Positions 1 through 12,640 of a stretch of 64,000 nt of DNA are shown here, piece by piece. Within the stretch, counting starts at the first letter, position 1; each line of letters opens with the position of its first letter. The position numbers were made by a program, and so were the translations under genes. Under the pieces are notes generated by a model. That model had not been told where the DNA came from. It was given only the letters and a program-made list of their open reading frames with translations, and made no database searches. The stretch lies in the NCBI GenBank assembly GCA_034509495.1, contig CM067508.1, forward strand, positions 25,174,152 through 25,238,151, written 5' to 3'. Origin of the DNA: Acestrorhynchus altus. Taxonomy: Eukaryota; Chordata; Actinopteri; Characiformes; Acestrorhynchidae.

Positions 1-1
<1 letters not shown>

Positions 2-58
<57 letters not shown>

Positions 59-75
59 GTGTGCGTGTGTGTGTG
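2..75. repeat. (GT)n microsatellite
   Basis: The window opens inside a GT dinucleotide tract with a few GC and TT interruptions near its end. The left boundary lies outside the window. Confidence 0.95.
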
Positions 76-80
76 TTTGT

Positions 81-428
81 GAGTGTAATCAGGACAAAGG
101 TCTGACCAGCAGAACAAAAACACAAACTCCAAAATAACTCTCCTTTATGTCCTTATGTGGGCCACTGTCTCATCCCCCCAAATTAAGTCAAGGGTGGCAA
201 GTCATAGTATAACATAGAGAAGGTGTGAACTTCAGATGATTTAATGCTAGTTTAATTTGCATAAACCATTATCAGAACAGATGTAAATATTTTAAACTAA
301 AGAACTTGTTCAAGCAAAATATACTGTAATGATCTGTTCATAGATACATTTATGCCACCCGCCTTTTGAAATATGTTTTTTTACTACGACCACAAAAAAA
401 ATATCTCTAGAAGCATCAATATAAATAA
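81..428. other. AT-rich intergenic, nothing recognised
   Basis: No open frame of note, no repeat that I recognise and no splice-flanked coding segment. Confidence 0.5.
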
Positions 429-1700
429 CTACAGTAGAGTATACAGTATTGGGACACGTGCTCATTCAATTTATCCTGCTTTTGTTGTAACTGTTGTGTA
501 ACTGTCTACTTTCCAGGGAAGGTGTTGCACTAGGTTTTGGAGCATTGCCATGAAGATTTGAATGCATTCACTAAAAAGAGCATTAATAAGGTCAGGAGGC
601 TGGATGATCACCAACTGACCTCATCCCCAACTCCCCAACTCATCCCAAAAGTACTGAACCAAGCCCCATCACCCTTTATACCCCTCTAGCCAACATCAGG
701 AATTAGGTATGGTACCAAACGATTAATGTTTATCTTCTCCAGAGAGTGTTATTCTATTGGCAGAACTTATCGATAATGACCAGACTAGCTGTGTGTGTGT
801 GTTTGCACAATGGTGCCAGCAATGGGTGCAATTTAAAACAACTGCATGCATTCATTAGAGAGGGTCTCCACAGACATTTGGAGAGACTGTGTATAAACAG
901 GCCATGTGTGACTAGCTGCACTCATTTATGTCCATCTATCCAGCTGCTGCCCACACACTTGGGAAATTGTACCAAATAATGACTGCAGAAACCTTTTTTT
1001 ATCACAAGGAACTTCAGGTCATCGAGGTTCTGGGGTACAGAGTTGCGAGCCTCCACATGGTGACTCAGCTAATGCCATAGGTTTTCTACGGGATTCAGGT
1101 CTGGAGAAGGACAACGATGAGGTTTAATTTTAATTGAACCAGGAAATGTGAAGGTTGATTCACAACACCTGTTGTGAATTTTGCCATTAAGCTCCTTGTT
1201 AGAGAACAGCAAGTTGTGCAAAAAAACAAACAAACAAACAGTTGGACATGTGCATTCAAATGTTTGGAGAAGGACACATTAAGTTCACCTTTAAAGGCTA
1301 GAGTGCATTGTAGTTTCATTCTGAAATTTCACCTGAAAACCAAACAGAGCGAGAGGGTCGGGGGAGGGGGGCGGGTGGGAGGTGTAAATGGTGATGGTGC
1401 TTGGTCCGATACTTTGGGGATGAGTTGGGGAGTTGATGGTGAACTGGGGTGACCTGAAAAATGCTCTTGTTGCTGAATGAAAAAAAAATCCTTACAGCAG
1501 CGCTCCAAAATCTAGTAGGACACCTTGCTTGGACAGTATCCATCGAAAGGAGGATAAACTGTGTAAGCATGTATTCCAATACTGTATACTCTATTACATT
1601 TATTTATAATGATCCTACTAGAGATATAACTATTCAAACGTTCTGAATCATTGCATTCATTAGAAGGACTGTTCACAAACATTTGGACAGTTCAGTGTCT
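429..1700. repeat. Inverted pair of a dispersed non-autonomous repeat
   Basis: Segments near 429-690 and 1375-1600 are imperfect reverse complements of each other. The core AGAGTATACAGTATTGG near 436 returns inverted near 1577-1595, and the CCCCAACTCATCCC-type stretch near 630 returns inverted near 1415-1435. The pieces at 690-910 and 1640-1700 carry the reverse complement of an end sequence (TTTGTGGACA followed by a TGAATGCATTC-like stretch) also seen near 12.15, 19.4, 55.6 and 57.2 kb. This fits a palindromic, non-autonomous DNA transposon family. No protein is encoded. Boundaries are approximate. Confidence 0.6.
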
Positions 1701-3300
1701 TTAATTTGTTCCCCACATTATCACTCTTGTATCCCAGAATTTCGTGCTCCCTGCAGCCGGTGACTGACATGAATGTTGCTCCCAGGGATGTTTTGTTTAC
1801 ATTTGGAGCCGCTCACGGATATCATACTTGTGCTGCCAGATACTGTGATGTGTCTCAATAAAAGGGGCCAAAAGTGTTCCATATATTCTCTGTTACTTTC
1901 ACACACCAGGTCTGGATCATGGAAAGACTCTTGTTATTCAAAAGTTATTATTCACGAGTCAAGATTCATAAGGAACGGGTTGCATGTCAAGGCTAAAGTC
2001 TATTTGTGCACAACTTTTTCACTAACTCGAGTGGCCATCTCTGGTGTGCATGTCTAACTTCTAAAGGAAAATTACTCAGTATATCACTTCTTGTAGAAGC
2101 TGGCTCTATACCACACACCGCACTGCCTTGCAATTGAAGCAGCTTTGGACGCTTTCCCAGAACCACCAGCACTTCTCCCTTTTTAATTCCATACTTCTAC
2201 AGAAGCATGATGCCAGACAGATTGGTGCAGCCTGCAAAGTGCTACTCATACTGTCATCCCTGTTACACCCTCACTAAACTGTCCAACTGTGATAAAGACG
2301 TAATCCAATGTTTTAAATGGCATGTAAAAGCTGACATACTGAAGAATAACATTGTATCAGGGTAAGATCCAATTACTTCTACCAAACAAACTGTCCCATT
2401 CAAACACACTGTCCCACTCTCAGTGGAATACACACTATTCATTAAAACTGGGATGTTTATGGTAGTGATGTTTTCTGATGTGAGTGTTGCAGTTTGGTTC
2501 AGCTGAGGTAGTCCAGTTTTTGAAGACAGAATGCTGGACAGGTGATAAAAGGATAGCATCTCTTAGCATTTAACTATTGCTTCATCACATGCATCACGAG
2601 TTTGTGCTTTTATGGACACCAGCCATGGTCAAGTTGCCTGGTTCAAGCAGAAATCTAGAGTCTAGAGGTGATGAGCCAGTATCAGCAACACCATATTCTC
2701 CTTAAGTTGTCATATTTGATCTTTTTTTTTGATTGGTCTCTAATGGGCAGGGTTTATGCAAATTGTAAAGATGAAGAATGTCAAGAATGTGAGGAAATAA
2801 TTTGGGGGTATTAGCCAATTTTCCAGCTGTGCTCGAAGAACAAAAGTGTTTGAGGCTCATGTTTTTTTGGTTCCATGTATTGATCTCTCATTACAGACCA
2901 CAGTTTATTATAAAGCCCCTTAAAGATATTAACCAATTCATCAGATCATTTTGATATCAAACCCTAAAATCAAAAGTTAATTAAACCCACGTTAACCAAT
3001 AATTTAAGATCAGCCCCCTGAATGAGGAAGATCACAAATGTGCTGCCTTTCAGTCAGTGTGATTAGAAGGATTTGAAAATAATTGTGACAATAACTGTTT
3101 CCCGAGTGTGTTTGTTGGGAATACATTATGAAAACAGCACAGTGCGCAAGAAATGTTCTCATAATGGTAAATAATTTAAACCCAAAAGCTGCCAAGCTTG
3201 TTTGTCTGTCTATAGGCATTGTAGAATTTCCTACAGGGAAAGGAAAACAGACTACTTAGACAGACAGGCACCACAGGCAAACAAACCAGACAGCTGTTAC
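1701..3300. other. Intergenic, no gene recognised
   Basis: Only short chance frames (under 100 codons) on both strands, with no domain I can name and no convincing exon pattern. A run of T lies near 2720. Confidence 0.45.
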
Positions 3301-3330
3301 ACACACAGACACACACACACACACACACAC
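3301..3330. repeat. (CA)n microsatellite
   Basis: Short CA dinucleotide run interrupted once near its left end. Confidence 0.9.
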
Positions 3331-3568
3331 ATTATAATGGGGTTATAATGAAAATCTTCAGACGTTATTTACATTAAATACATAATTTTACACAATTACA
3401 AGTGGATTGATTTATATGTTCTATTTATTTTGGCTTTCAATTGAATGTTTTTATAGTCTAGAGTTAGTTTGGAGGAATACAATCAACTCTCTGTTATACG
3501 TTATAAAGTACACCATAGCAAACACATAGAGTTCCCTGCCCTCGTTATGTACAGTTACAAGAAAAAAG

Positions 3569-3948
3569 TGTCATGTCTATCATTTGTCAGTCCTGCCTTC
3601 CTTGCTGTTTCTCCCCATGTGCTCCTAACCTCCTAAGGTTGTGTTTTTGACTCCTCCCTTGCTCCACCCCTTACCAGCTGTGTCTCATTTGTAGCCCTGC
3701 CTCCTCGTTATCATGTTCCAGGTGTGGTCAATGCTGTGTTCTATTTAAGACCCTTTGTCTCAGGCCTTCTGTTTCCTACCCTGTATGTTAGGAGAGCTTG
3801 AATTTGTTTGAGAGTCTGTCGGTTTGTAAGTTTGTTCTCATGCTCTTCCTTTCTGTCTCGATTTAGTGTTAATGTTCCTTGTGTTAGTTCAAGTACCCCA
3901 ATTGTATGTTTCTCTAGTCCTTGTCTCTCCAGCAACCCAAACCTGACA
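3569..3948 (+). mobile_element. Solo LTR with 5-bp target duplication
   Basis: A 380-bp segment starts TGTCATG and ends CTGACA, giving the TG...CA ends of long terminal repeats. It is flanked on both sides by the same five bases, AAAAG (3564-3568 and 3949-3953), which is the footprint of retroelement integration. No internal coding region follows, so this is a solo LTR left by recombination. Its middle part (a CTCCTCCCTTGCTCCACCCC stretch, then a TATTTAA box) recurs near 11.43-11.53 kb in the same orientation. The superfamily (Gypsy-like or retrovirus-like) cannot be settled from the LTR alone. Confidence 0.75.
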
Positions 3949-3953
3949 AAAAG

Positions 3954-5749
3954 GTGTACCTTTTGGATTTACCTGTAATTAACATTGATAACTAATTGTA
4001 ATCTGATTATTAGTCATCAAAAGCTGTTCTAATATATAAACCCCTGAACATATGTGGGGAATCGGATCAGCCTGTTCCAGCCTTTCCACACATACAGTAT
4101 AGGCATGGAAATTCTCCATGTCATATGTCCTCACTGCAGGAATATTCCATGAGGTTTAGGTAAGGCACTACACCTGTCTAGAGCATACAGGAGGTAGGTA
4201 TGACCCACTGTGAATTCCCTACATTAACTACTCTGTTCACACATGGGGTCATTCAGACATTAGCCATACTTTGTTTGGTACCACTGATCCAGGCATCTGC
4301 ATTCACAGTAAGCAATCTTGTCATGAATTCTGCAAATTCTGATCTCTTGATGAGAACAATTATCAGAAGACCTCAGATGTGTTGCATGAAGTCTAAACAA
4401 GCCCTGCTTAGTATTAAACTGCACTGTATCTGCATGTATTCTGCTCTGAATTTCTCATGTATTGCACAGGCAGGAAGTATATGGGAACTAAACAAGCCCA
4501 CCTAGTACAAAGCTCTGATCACAATGTAGTGACTCAGATTACTAACTGTAGCCTGGCGATGTGGTACATTTGGAGCTGGTTGAGGGAATTGATTTCCTGC
4601 TATTGTTTTTTCACATGTTAGAGGAGCCTGTTGTGTGCAGTAATGTGTTGGAAACAGTGGGGAGCGGCAAAGATTATTCAGGCTCTCAGGAGGCCTAGGA
4701 GTCGGTGCAGAGTCTGATTAAAAACTTATTCTCTAGGAACAAAGAGAGAGATGGCAATCGCAGTGTAAACTTATGTAAGCAACAGAAGACCAGGCGACAC
4801 AATATTAACAAAGGAGGCATTCAACACTGGAGAAATCATACCAACAGAACTGTTTCTAAACTGATAAACCAACATGCACTTTTATAAATAGCTAAAGGGA
4901 GAATTCTGTGGTTTTATTATGAAATATACAAATGTTTTGCAAATGAGATCAGCATTTAGGGAATTTTGAAACAAACAATGCTAGTTTGTTTCCAACCTTT
5001 ACAGTTGAGTAAACTTCAGACAATGTAGGCTACTGTGATCAGGAACAGCCTGAGCCTGTGTCACGACCAGACCATCTATAAGGCCATTCATTTCTACCTG
5101 TGCCGACTAATGAGAATCATGTGAGTTATGTCTCGATGCATCATTCTTTTAGTTTAAAAACCCTTTTCCATCACTGTTCTGCCTTTAGGCTTTAACAATA
5201 TTCAAACATTTCTACCCTGTCCTGGAGTAAAAATCTACTTTTCCCATTCCATTTTTAATGCACATTTTCAAAATCTACAAAAATGTGCTGGGTGGAAAAC
5301 CCACTGTACTTCCACTGTAATTAAAGTTTACTCTAGTTTAGAGTTGTAGCCCCTTTATTTTTAAGAGCGTAATACAGAGAAATAGTAACTACATGTACAG
5401 CAAAAGCTTAAAAGCTATTCTGGTTTTACTAATTCTGGTTTTACTACTTACAGACTTGTTATTAAAATATTAACATTTTCATTTTATAAAACACTGACTG
5501 TTTCTCCAATATTCCAAATAAAAAGTTACAGCATTTATTTGCAGAAATGACAACTCAAATGTAAATTTAGTAGTCCTCAAATAGAGCGAATAGTCTGGTC
5601 AAAAAATGGTCACCGTCTGGATTTAACTAAGCAAATATGTCCCATTGAATAATTACTGCATGGGTGATTATGATTTAGCTGGCAACAAGTAACCCTAAAT
5701 GATGCAGTGAGTAGCTTCTCATTTGTTAAACAACCATGTCAAAAGACAC
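3954..5749. other. Intergenic, no gene recognised
   Basis: AT-rich sequence with short chance frames only. Nothing resembling a splice-flanked exon or a known repeat stands out. Confidence 0.4.
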
Positions 5750-6560
5750 TTTCTGTATATATTAATGTTTCAGAAGAGTCAAATTATTGGGTCACATCAA
5801 GCAGAGAAAACATTTAAGGACATTTCTGAAACTACTCAAATCAGGTTAAGAACTGCTCAATGCACTATTTAAAAAGGGGAGGGAATTTTTAAGGAAGGCA
5901 TGTGGTCTGAAAAAAAATCTTGAATGATTGTGATCAGCGATCACTTAAACATTTGGTGAAATTCAAGTAGAACTCAGGAATATGTTTAATAGTGAAAGTA
6001 AGAGCATTTGCATACACTATGAGAAGGGAACTCGAGGGATTGGAACTATACAGGTGTTTAGCCTAAACAAAATGCTCAGTGAAGCTAACCAGCAAAGCGG
6101 CTTCATTTTGCTAGGGGGCATAAAGGTTGGACTCTGGAGTGAAGTGAAGGAAGATGATCGGCTCTGATGAGTCCAGATTTACCCTGTTTGAGAGACGGGA
6201 ACATCATGGTAAGAAGAGAGGTGGACGAGGCGAAGCATCCATCATGCCTAGTGCCTACTGTACAAGCCTGCGGGTGCTATGATCTGGGGTTGCTGCAGCT
6301 GGTCAGGTCAAGGTTCAGCAACATTGTGCCCAAATTGTGAAAGAGTGGTTCAGGTCGCATGAGATTTTTCTACACATGGATTGTCCACCACAGAGTCCAG
6401 ACCTGAACTCCACTGAGAATCTTTGGGATGTGCTGGAGAAGACTGTGCATTGGTCCAAATTTCCCATCAACAATACAAGAAAGGTGGTCCAACAAAATGA
6501 GTGTAATCATTTAACTAGATCACCTCCATCTCTCAATATAGTTTAAAAGATCAAACATTC
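5750..6560 (+). mobile_element. Degenerate Tc1/mariner transposase remnant
   Basis: Reading through frameshifts and stops gives pieces of a Tc1-type transposase in order. A helix-turn-helix-like stretch lies near 5810-5870. A 'SDESRFTLF' segment near 6160-6185 holds a catalytic Asp. A 'MIWGC' segment follows near 6280. The intact C-terminal piece at 6337-6546 contains PPQSPDLN, ENLWDVLEK and the final catalytic Glu of the DDE triad. No clear terminal inverted repeats were found. It is inactive: several frames are needed and the middle is compressed. Confidence 0.75.
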
Positions 6561-6865
6561 ATGTTTTAATACGAAGAACAAAAATAGTTTGAGAAATTAG
6601 TCTGGCTTGTTATTACATTACTCATCATAATACATCCTTAAAGCTTATGTATGATGCAGGCTGCACAGGATTACACAAGTAAAGGTCCTTTGATCACAAA
6701 GCCCACTTCTGTTGTTTCTAATAAAACATAAACAGATTAACATGAGGTAATACTTGATTTTGGACACACTTCGTCATTTGATTAGTGTGATCCCAGCCAG
6801 TACTTACAGCCATAAATACAAAGGGCTCTTTATTCAAAACCATAAAAGAACCACTTTTGGTTGCC

Positions 6866-7060
6866 TAAATCAGTGTTTCTCAAACCTGGTCCTGGAACCA
6901 GCCTTCACTGCACATACTAATGGATCCCTGCTCTAACACACCCCCTGGAAATCTGAAAGGGCTTGTTAATGAGCTTATTGGTTGAATCAGGTGTGCTGGG
7001 AGCAGGAACAACACTCAAATGTGCAGGAGAGATCTGCACCCAACTATTAAATCTGGTACT
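6866..7060. repeat. Palindromic MITE-like repeat (hAT type)
   Basis: The left side reads CAGTGTTTCTCAAACCTGGT and a central part reads AATCAGGTGTGCTGG, a layout I recognise from short hAT-derived palindromic repeats of teleosts whose ends read CAGTGTTTCTCAA. The right terminus is not preserved, so no target duplication can be shown. A related CACACCTAATTCAA stretch sits near 26,253 in a transporter intron. Confidence 0.45.
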
Positions 7061-7457
7061 TTAAATGTCACTGATTAATCGGAACATTCTTTATGGAGTT
7101 CTAAGTATGATGTCTCTCTCCTTATCTCATTAAAGCATTTTCTTTGAGGAACCTCCAAAACACTAACACACTATATTAAGAATCAGTTTTGATACATGCA
7201 TGTCGGCTCTAAAGTCTTCTTGTACTTCTCTTGCTCCCTGTCTCAGCAGCCTCAGTGATGAACACCAGGCTTGACCAGAGTGGAAGTAAATCAGGGCAGT
7301 GTATGAGGCTCTTAAAAAGACTGTACCCTCCACTTTCCCATAAACAATGTCATCCACTGGACAGCCCCATAGGCACAGTGTCCTATATATAGGCCAGCGA
7401 GAAGGGACTTTCAGGAGGGTAGGACCCTACTTAGCAATACACTGGCCTGAGAGAAGT

Positions 7458-7485
7458 GTGTGTGTGTGTGTGTGTCTGTGTGCAT
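7458..7485. repeat. Short (TG)n tract
   Basis: TG dinucleotide run with one TC interruption. Confidence 0.8.
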
Positions 7486-7719
7486 GGCTGCGTATGTGCG
7501 TACTTGAGACATGTTTGTTTCCTGGACAAATATGTCCTGACTTTGTAGGAAAAGAGCCTAACTTTTCAGGACCAAACAAATGGTCTTGGGGATTTTTAAA
7601 AGGAACAAAGCCAGAGATTTTGCAAACACTCTTAAAAATGTGATGTGAAGGTTTAAATAATCTTCATGTAAATGTTCTTCACAGATATATAAATGGTTCA
7701 ATTTCACCATGATCTCACA

Positions 7720-7800
7720 TTAAGGTTAGGTAAGGTTTAGGTGTAGGTTAAAATTAGGTTATGGTTAGGTTTTTGTGTAGGTTAAGGTTAAGTGTAGATT
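7720..7800 (+). repeat. Degenerate GGTTAG-type array
   Basis: Irregular repeats of GGTTA, GGTTTAG and GGTTAAG units resemble a decayed telomere-like TTAGGG array. The downstream flank (7910-7965, GACATG then TAGTT, TTTCTT, GTTGCATTTCC) resembles the flank of the array near 54.7 kb, so the array is probably part of a dispersed repeat and not a chance slip. Confidence 0.6.
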
Positions 7801-8428
7801 GAGATCATCAGATTCCATTTTTAAATCATTTAGTTTTTGTCTGATTATAATAATTATATAACAGTTTTTTTCTTTAATTATTAGATTGTGAGTCAATGCT
7901 CAGTTGAGTTGACATGTCTCTAGTTGTTTCTTTGTCACTAGAGGTTGCATTTCCTGTGAATGTGGCAATGCATCATTTTACAGGGTGAAAAACAAATCAC
8001 CAGTGCAGACACTTTCAACGGGAGATCAGACACATTTTATACCAAACTAAACTTTGCCAGAAAAAAACATCACAAACAGCACATTCTAGGCTTTTTGGAA
8101 CAATGTGCTTCTGACTGCATTTTTTACTTACACACCTCCCATGAAAATGAGACAAGTGCAGTCTGTCTGATGGAAGATGCTGTACTTTGACGTCCACTGT
8201 GTCAAGAGCTACCTTTTTAGGCCCATGATGACATTTTATGCATTTTGCCATTTGCTCTTGGGCCGATCTTGCTAGGACAGCCTGACCTGGCCATGTTGGA
8301 AGTTGATTCACTTGTACATTATTGTCCAGACACTGTAACGGCTGATTTCTAATAGTTTTGAGATCTTTTAAAATCCCTTAAATGTGTTAGAAAAGGGTTC
8401 ACTGGGGGATCTGCTGTTTATATCCAGA

Positions 8429-8429
<1 letters not shown>

Positions 8430-8498
<69 letters not shown>
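8430..8498. repeat. (TG)n microsatellite
   Basis: Uninterrupted TG dinucleotide tract of about 69 bases. Confidence 0.97.
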
Positions 8499-8502
<4 letters not shown>

Positions 8503-10762
8503 AATAGCCTAAAGATGAATATTTGTATGCCATTCACAAGCACATTATAAAACAGGAAAGGCACAGACTCCTTTGGAAGGCAAGGCATCAGGGAGCAGAT
8601 GAGAGCATGCAGTGAGGCTGAGACCAGAGGCTTTTAACACTTTACACACTTCTGCTTTGTCACTCAGCTCCTAGTGTGATGAAATGTACTCTGTAGACAT
8701 CAAGTGCATACACTTAATAGTGAGTTTCAGTGCAGATAGCTCATTGCAGTGTGCCCTCAGAATGAATTTGTGTGTGTGTGTGAGTGTGAGACACAGTGTA
8801 TGTAAATGTGAGCTCAATTAGCTCAAACCACCCCCCTCCACTCACTCACATTCTATAACCACTTATTTAGCTCACCCTCATGCATCACACTTTCATCCTC
8901 AGTAAGAGAGGAGAGCTCATTAACCTCATTGCTTGTGCAATTTCTTTAATTCAATCCATTTTCCTTTTGTCACTTGAATATATTTCGCCTTTGCCTGCTT
9001 ATTATTGATAATCAGTTAAACAAGCAGTAGTCTGGACCTAGTTGGTCTAAATGTGTGCATGCACATACAGAAACATCTGCAATGTGTCCCTGTGAGGCAG
9101 CATAGTGCATCTTTTAAGTTCAGTACCATAAAACATAATGGTGCTGAAGTGATTCACGTGAGAGCCATAAGAGCAGTCACTATTATGCAGATCTTGAGTC
9201 AGGTCAGACCCAGATGCTGGACCTGGGCCTATAACTAAAAAAAGCTACTGAAAACTATTTCATTATGATGCAGTATATGTTTATCAGCATGAGTGTTCTA
9301 GTCTTTATGGTACAGGATTTGTACTTGGGAAATTCATAGCTAATTGCATGCATTGTAAATATCACAAGATGCTACAATGACATGCAACTTGAGTGAATGA
9401 CACATACAGGGCAGGGCTCCAGGCAACAGTGGTGCTTTCTCTTTCAACAGCTCCTTTGGATTTCTAAAATAAAATTATATACTGTCATTATACTTGAAAT
9501 ACTCAATTCAGAGAGTCAGGTAAAGACTTTGAGGTCAGCCTCTGGAACAAGGGATGGTTAAGAGCCTTGATCAAGGCCCATAGTGACAACAGTGAACTTG
9601 GACAGCAAAGCTCAGAGCCTGTGATCTCTAACTCCAGTGCTCTTTAACCACCAGTCAACACTACCAGCTTTCTGAGCACTAATCCTCAGAATTTGTTTTG
9701 CAATAAGTTAGCTTCAGTTACACAAACAAAACTGAATGTGATTATCCTGACTGAAACAGATGAATGCACTGATGCAGACTTTAGTCTCGAAGGCTATTAA
9801 AACAACTAGATCTTTGAAGCTTCTGAATGTCTTTCATGAAGAAGTAACATTATGCTCTGTAACAGCTCAGGCATGTGTGGACAATGTGGATTTCTATGAG
9901 TTCTATGGCAAGAAATTAAAAATACTTAATGGGCATAAAAATTGTATGAGTGCCAAAAACAGCAACACTACAGCAATTGGGGGACTTACCAACCTTCTGA
10001 TTCAGCCGCCTGTCACTGCTAGACTGCAGCTGTTATCCTACTATTATCTGACTCATTTTTCCCAGTAACTTCTGAAAAGAGAGATGCACTGTTTTTAGGG
10101 TGTCTAACTTTCACATGGCTATATATTTAGTGTAACACTAATGTAATAGGTCTAACTATATGGGTTCTTTACAATTAAAGGGTTCAACTGTAGAGACTGG
10201 TAGTAGAAAACTGTAGGTATGGCTTATCCCATGTTGAATTATAAGATTTAACCATTTACTTCTCTGTACAGATTCAGCCAGAGACAGACAGAGAGAGAGG
10301 CGTACAGACATAGATAAGAGCGAGAATCTAAGAGCTATAAAATCTGTAAATATACCAAAAGGAAGGGACTGTAAATAGACATTTTTATTCACAGATAAGC
10401 TAGTTTTGGACAATAAAGATAATTTCCATTCATCAAATACGGGTCATCTGAGACCTCATTACACTCACTCCATATGGCTCTGTTCTGCAGCAGCAGTGGG
10501 CTATAATAATCATTTCACCTGAAGAGCATGGCAGCTTTTTTTGTACTTACTGCCTCTGAGTTTCAGTCTTAACAGTTCAAGTGGGCAGTAATCAATACAC
10601 ACGCCTGTAGGAGAGACAGCCAGCTCCTTTCCTCAGCCCAAACTCTCCTGCAGCACAAGGAAGCAGTTTTAAAGCAGTAGGATGATGGGGCCCCTGGCGC
10701 TCCACCAAATAGAGACTGTTAGATCACAAGGCTGAGGTTCCAAAACAAGCTATGAAACCACA

Positions 10763-10764
<2 letters not shown>
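8499..10764. other. Intergenic, mostly unannotated
   Basis: No coding exon is recognised. A low-copy repeat-like segment at about 9530-9660 contains GATGGTTAAGAGCCTTGATC followed by text similar to a common fish interspersed repeat (a GGGCCTTGCTCAAGGGCCC core, from memory). The open frame at 9760-10068 (102 codons) has no feature of a known family. Confidence 0.4.

Positions 10765-10794
<30 letters not shown>
10765..10794. repeat. (CA)n microsatellite
   Basis: Clean CA dinucleotide tract. Confidence 0.95.
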
Positions 10795-10796
<2 letters not shown>

Positions 10797-10867
10797 ATGT
10801 TTTATATATACTAATGTTTCTCATAAATAGAATATCATGTGTTTAATATTTCCATTCAATTATTGAG

Positions 10868-11090
10868 TGTCAACGCTCTGTCATCATTCAGCTCCTATCT
10901 GCTCCCTTCTTGTCATCGTTCTGTTTTGTTTTAGTTCCCCACATGCGTCTCTGTTTTATTCTTGTCTCTGCCCTTGCTCTGCCCCCTTTTCCACCTGTGT
11001 CGTTTGTAAATTAGCCCCAGGTGTTTCTAGTTTTGTATGTGGTCTTTTGTTTCGGTCTTTCTTGATTGGTTAATAAATAATCTGGTAGGT
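10868..11090 (+). repeat. LTR-like fragment
   Basis: It starts TGTCAACGCTC and runs through pyrimidine-rich text with CTGCCCTTGCTCTGCCCC, a GTTTGTAAATTAGCCCCAGGT stretch (shortened here) and a final AATAAA near 11,080. The order resembles the solo LTR at 3569-3948 and the fragment at 11.35-11.83 kb. Ends and target duplication are not established. Confidence 0.45.
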
Positions 11091-11169
11091 ATGTATATGT
11101 GTGTATATATACACTTCCATGTATAATGCCTTGTGATGTGATTACTGCTTCGGAGGTGGTTGTTTAACT

Positions 11170-11335
11170 GGTTTACGATCAACCACAACATTATGACCAC
11201 CTGCTTGTTTCTATATTTCACTTAATTTTTTATCAGGTTCACCACCTATACATATAAGACTTCACCCTGTTATTTGCAATGGTCAGGACCCCAAGAGGAC
11301 CACCACAGAGCAGGCATTGTTTGGGTGATGAGTCA
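11170..11335. mobile_element. End fragment of a non-autonomous DNA transposon
   Basis: It contains CACAACATTATGACCACCTG near 11,184 and then AATGGTCAGGACCCC and ACCACAGAGCAGGCATT, in the order I know from a very common teleost DNA repeat whose ends read CATAACATTATGACCACCTG. A matching inner part occurs near 44.04-44.12 kb. No open frame. Confidence 0.55.
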
Positions 11336-11344
11336 TTCTGCTTT

Positions 11345-11835
11345 CTCAGTTACACTGACTCTGTCTTTATCTTCCTGTCTGTTCTAGTTATTTGCTCTAA
11401 GCACATGGGTTGTGTTTGTTTTGTCCTTATCTCCTCCCTTGCTCCACCCCTTAAAACATGTCTCATTTGTAACCCTGCCCCCTCGTTATCATGTCCCAGG
11501 TGTGGTCAATATTGTGTTCTATTTAACACCCTTGTGTCTCAGCCTGTCTTTGTCAGTCCTTTTGTTTCCCACTCTGTATGTTAGTGTAGCTCGCTTCATT
11601 TGTTCCCGTCTTGCTTTGTTTTCCAACTTTGTGTAGAGATTGTTGGTTTGTTTCGATCCCGGTTTGTTTTTTCTCACATTTAGTCAGTCAATTGTTTAGT
11701 GTTCATTGTTTGCTTTGTGTTTTACCAATAAATCTAACCCAGCGTTTACCTCCACTCCCTAATCATCTGTTCCGTCTGCCCGATCTTGACCAGAATAATT
11801 TTAGTTTTCCTCCCTATGTAGTTTAGACACATCTA
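11345..11835 (+). repeat. LTR-like repeat, second copy of the 3.6-kb family
   Basis: The stretch CTCCTCCCTTGCTCCACCCC, then CATTTGTAACCCTGCC, CTCGTTATCATG and GTGTGGTCAAT matches the solo LTR at 3569-3948 in order and orientation. A CAATAAA signal near 11,726 is in the place expected of an LTR polyadenylation site. The open frames here (11,279-11,826) are pyrimidine-rich artefacts. Ends are not defined. Confidence 0.55.
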
Positions 11836-12139
11836 ACATATTATATTTATATTTTAGCTATTGTATTTACTGCTGCATTTTGTGCTGCCACATTGGATGC
11901 CTCAATTTCATTTGGAATGATCCATCATCCATCCATCATCTGTCAGTTCATTTTTGAGAGATATAAACACAAAATTGACAAGTCCACATTTTGAGATACT
12001 CGTATACATTGTCTCCAACATTGTAACTTAACAAAATATAAAAAATCATTTTAGAGCATTTTGCTCCATTCATTACGACAGTCTGACATACTGTGGAACT
12101 ACAGATTCACAATATTCAGAGCTGTGGAAAAATGGCATA

Positions 12140-12300
12140 TATACTACTGTCCCAATGTTTGTGGACACCCCTTCTAATGAATGCATTCACCTACTTTATG
12201 CTGAACCCATTGCTAACACAGATGTGCAAATGCATACACAGCTTATTTAGTCCATGCAGAGGAGCATCATCAATAGAATAAGACTCTCTAGGTGATAAAC
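12140..12300 (+). repeat. Copy of the TTTGTGGACA dispersed repeat family
   Basis: It starts near CCCAATGTTTGTGGACACCC, continues TCTAATGAATGCATTCACC and ends with AGAATAAGACTCTC. The same order of words appears near 55.65 and 57.18 kb and inverted near 0.7-0.9 and 19.4-19.65 kb. Confidence 0.65.
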
Positions 12301-12597
12301 ACTGGCATTGGCAGTAAACATGCCATGACTAATGAGAGTTTAGGCTGCACAGAGGCGTGGCTTGATACAATATTTTAGGATGAGCTTAGGCTGAAGTGGT
12401 ATTCATCATCTAAAATCAACCTCAAAATAATGCTCTTGCACCACTGAATGCTATCAAATGCTCCACGACAAACTGCAAAATCAATAGAAAGCCTTGCCTG
12501 CTGGTAAAGACAGTTTCTCCAACAAAAACTAGACAAGCTCTTATATTTTGTCTATTTTCTGGCTTAAAATCTTAACTATATGGTTAAAATGCACCAA

Positions 12598-12599
<2 letters not shown>

Positions 12600-12636
<37 letters not shown>
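12600..12636. repeat. (CA)n microsatellite
   Basis: Clean CA dinucleotide tract. Confidence 0.95.
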
Positions 12637-12639
<3 letters not shown>

Positions 12640-12640
<1 letters not shown>

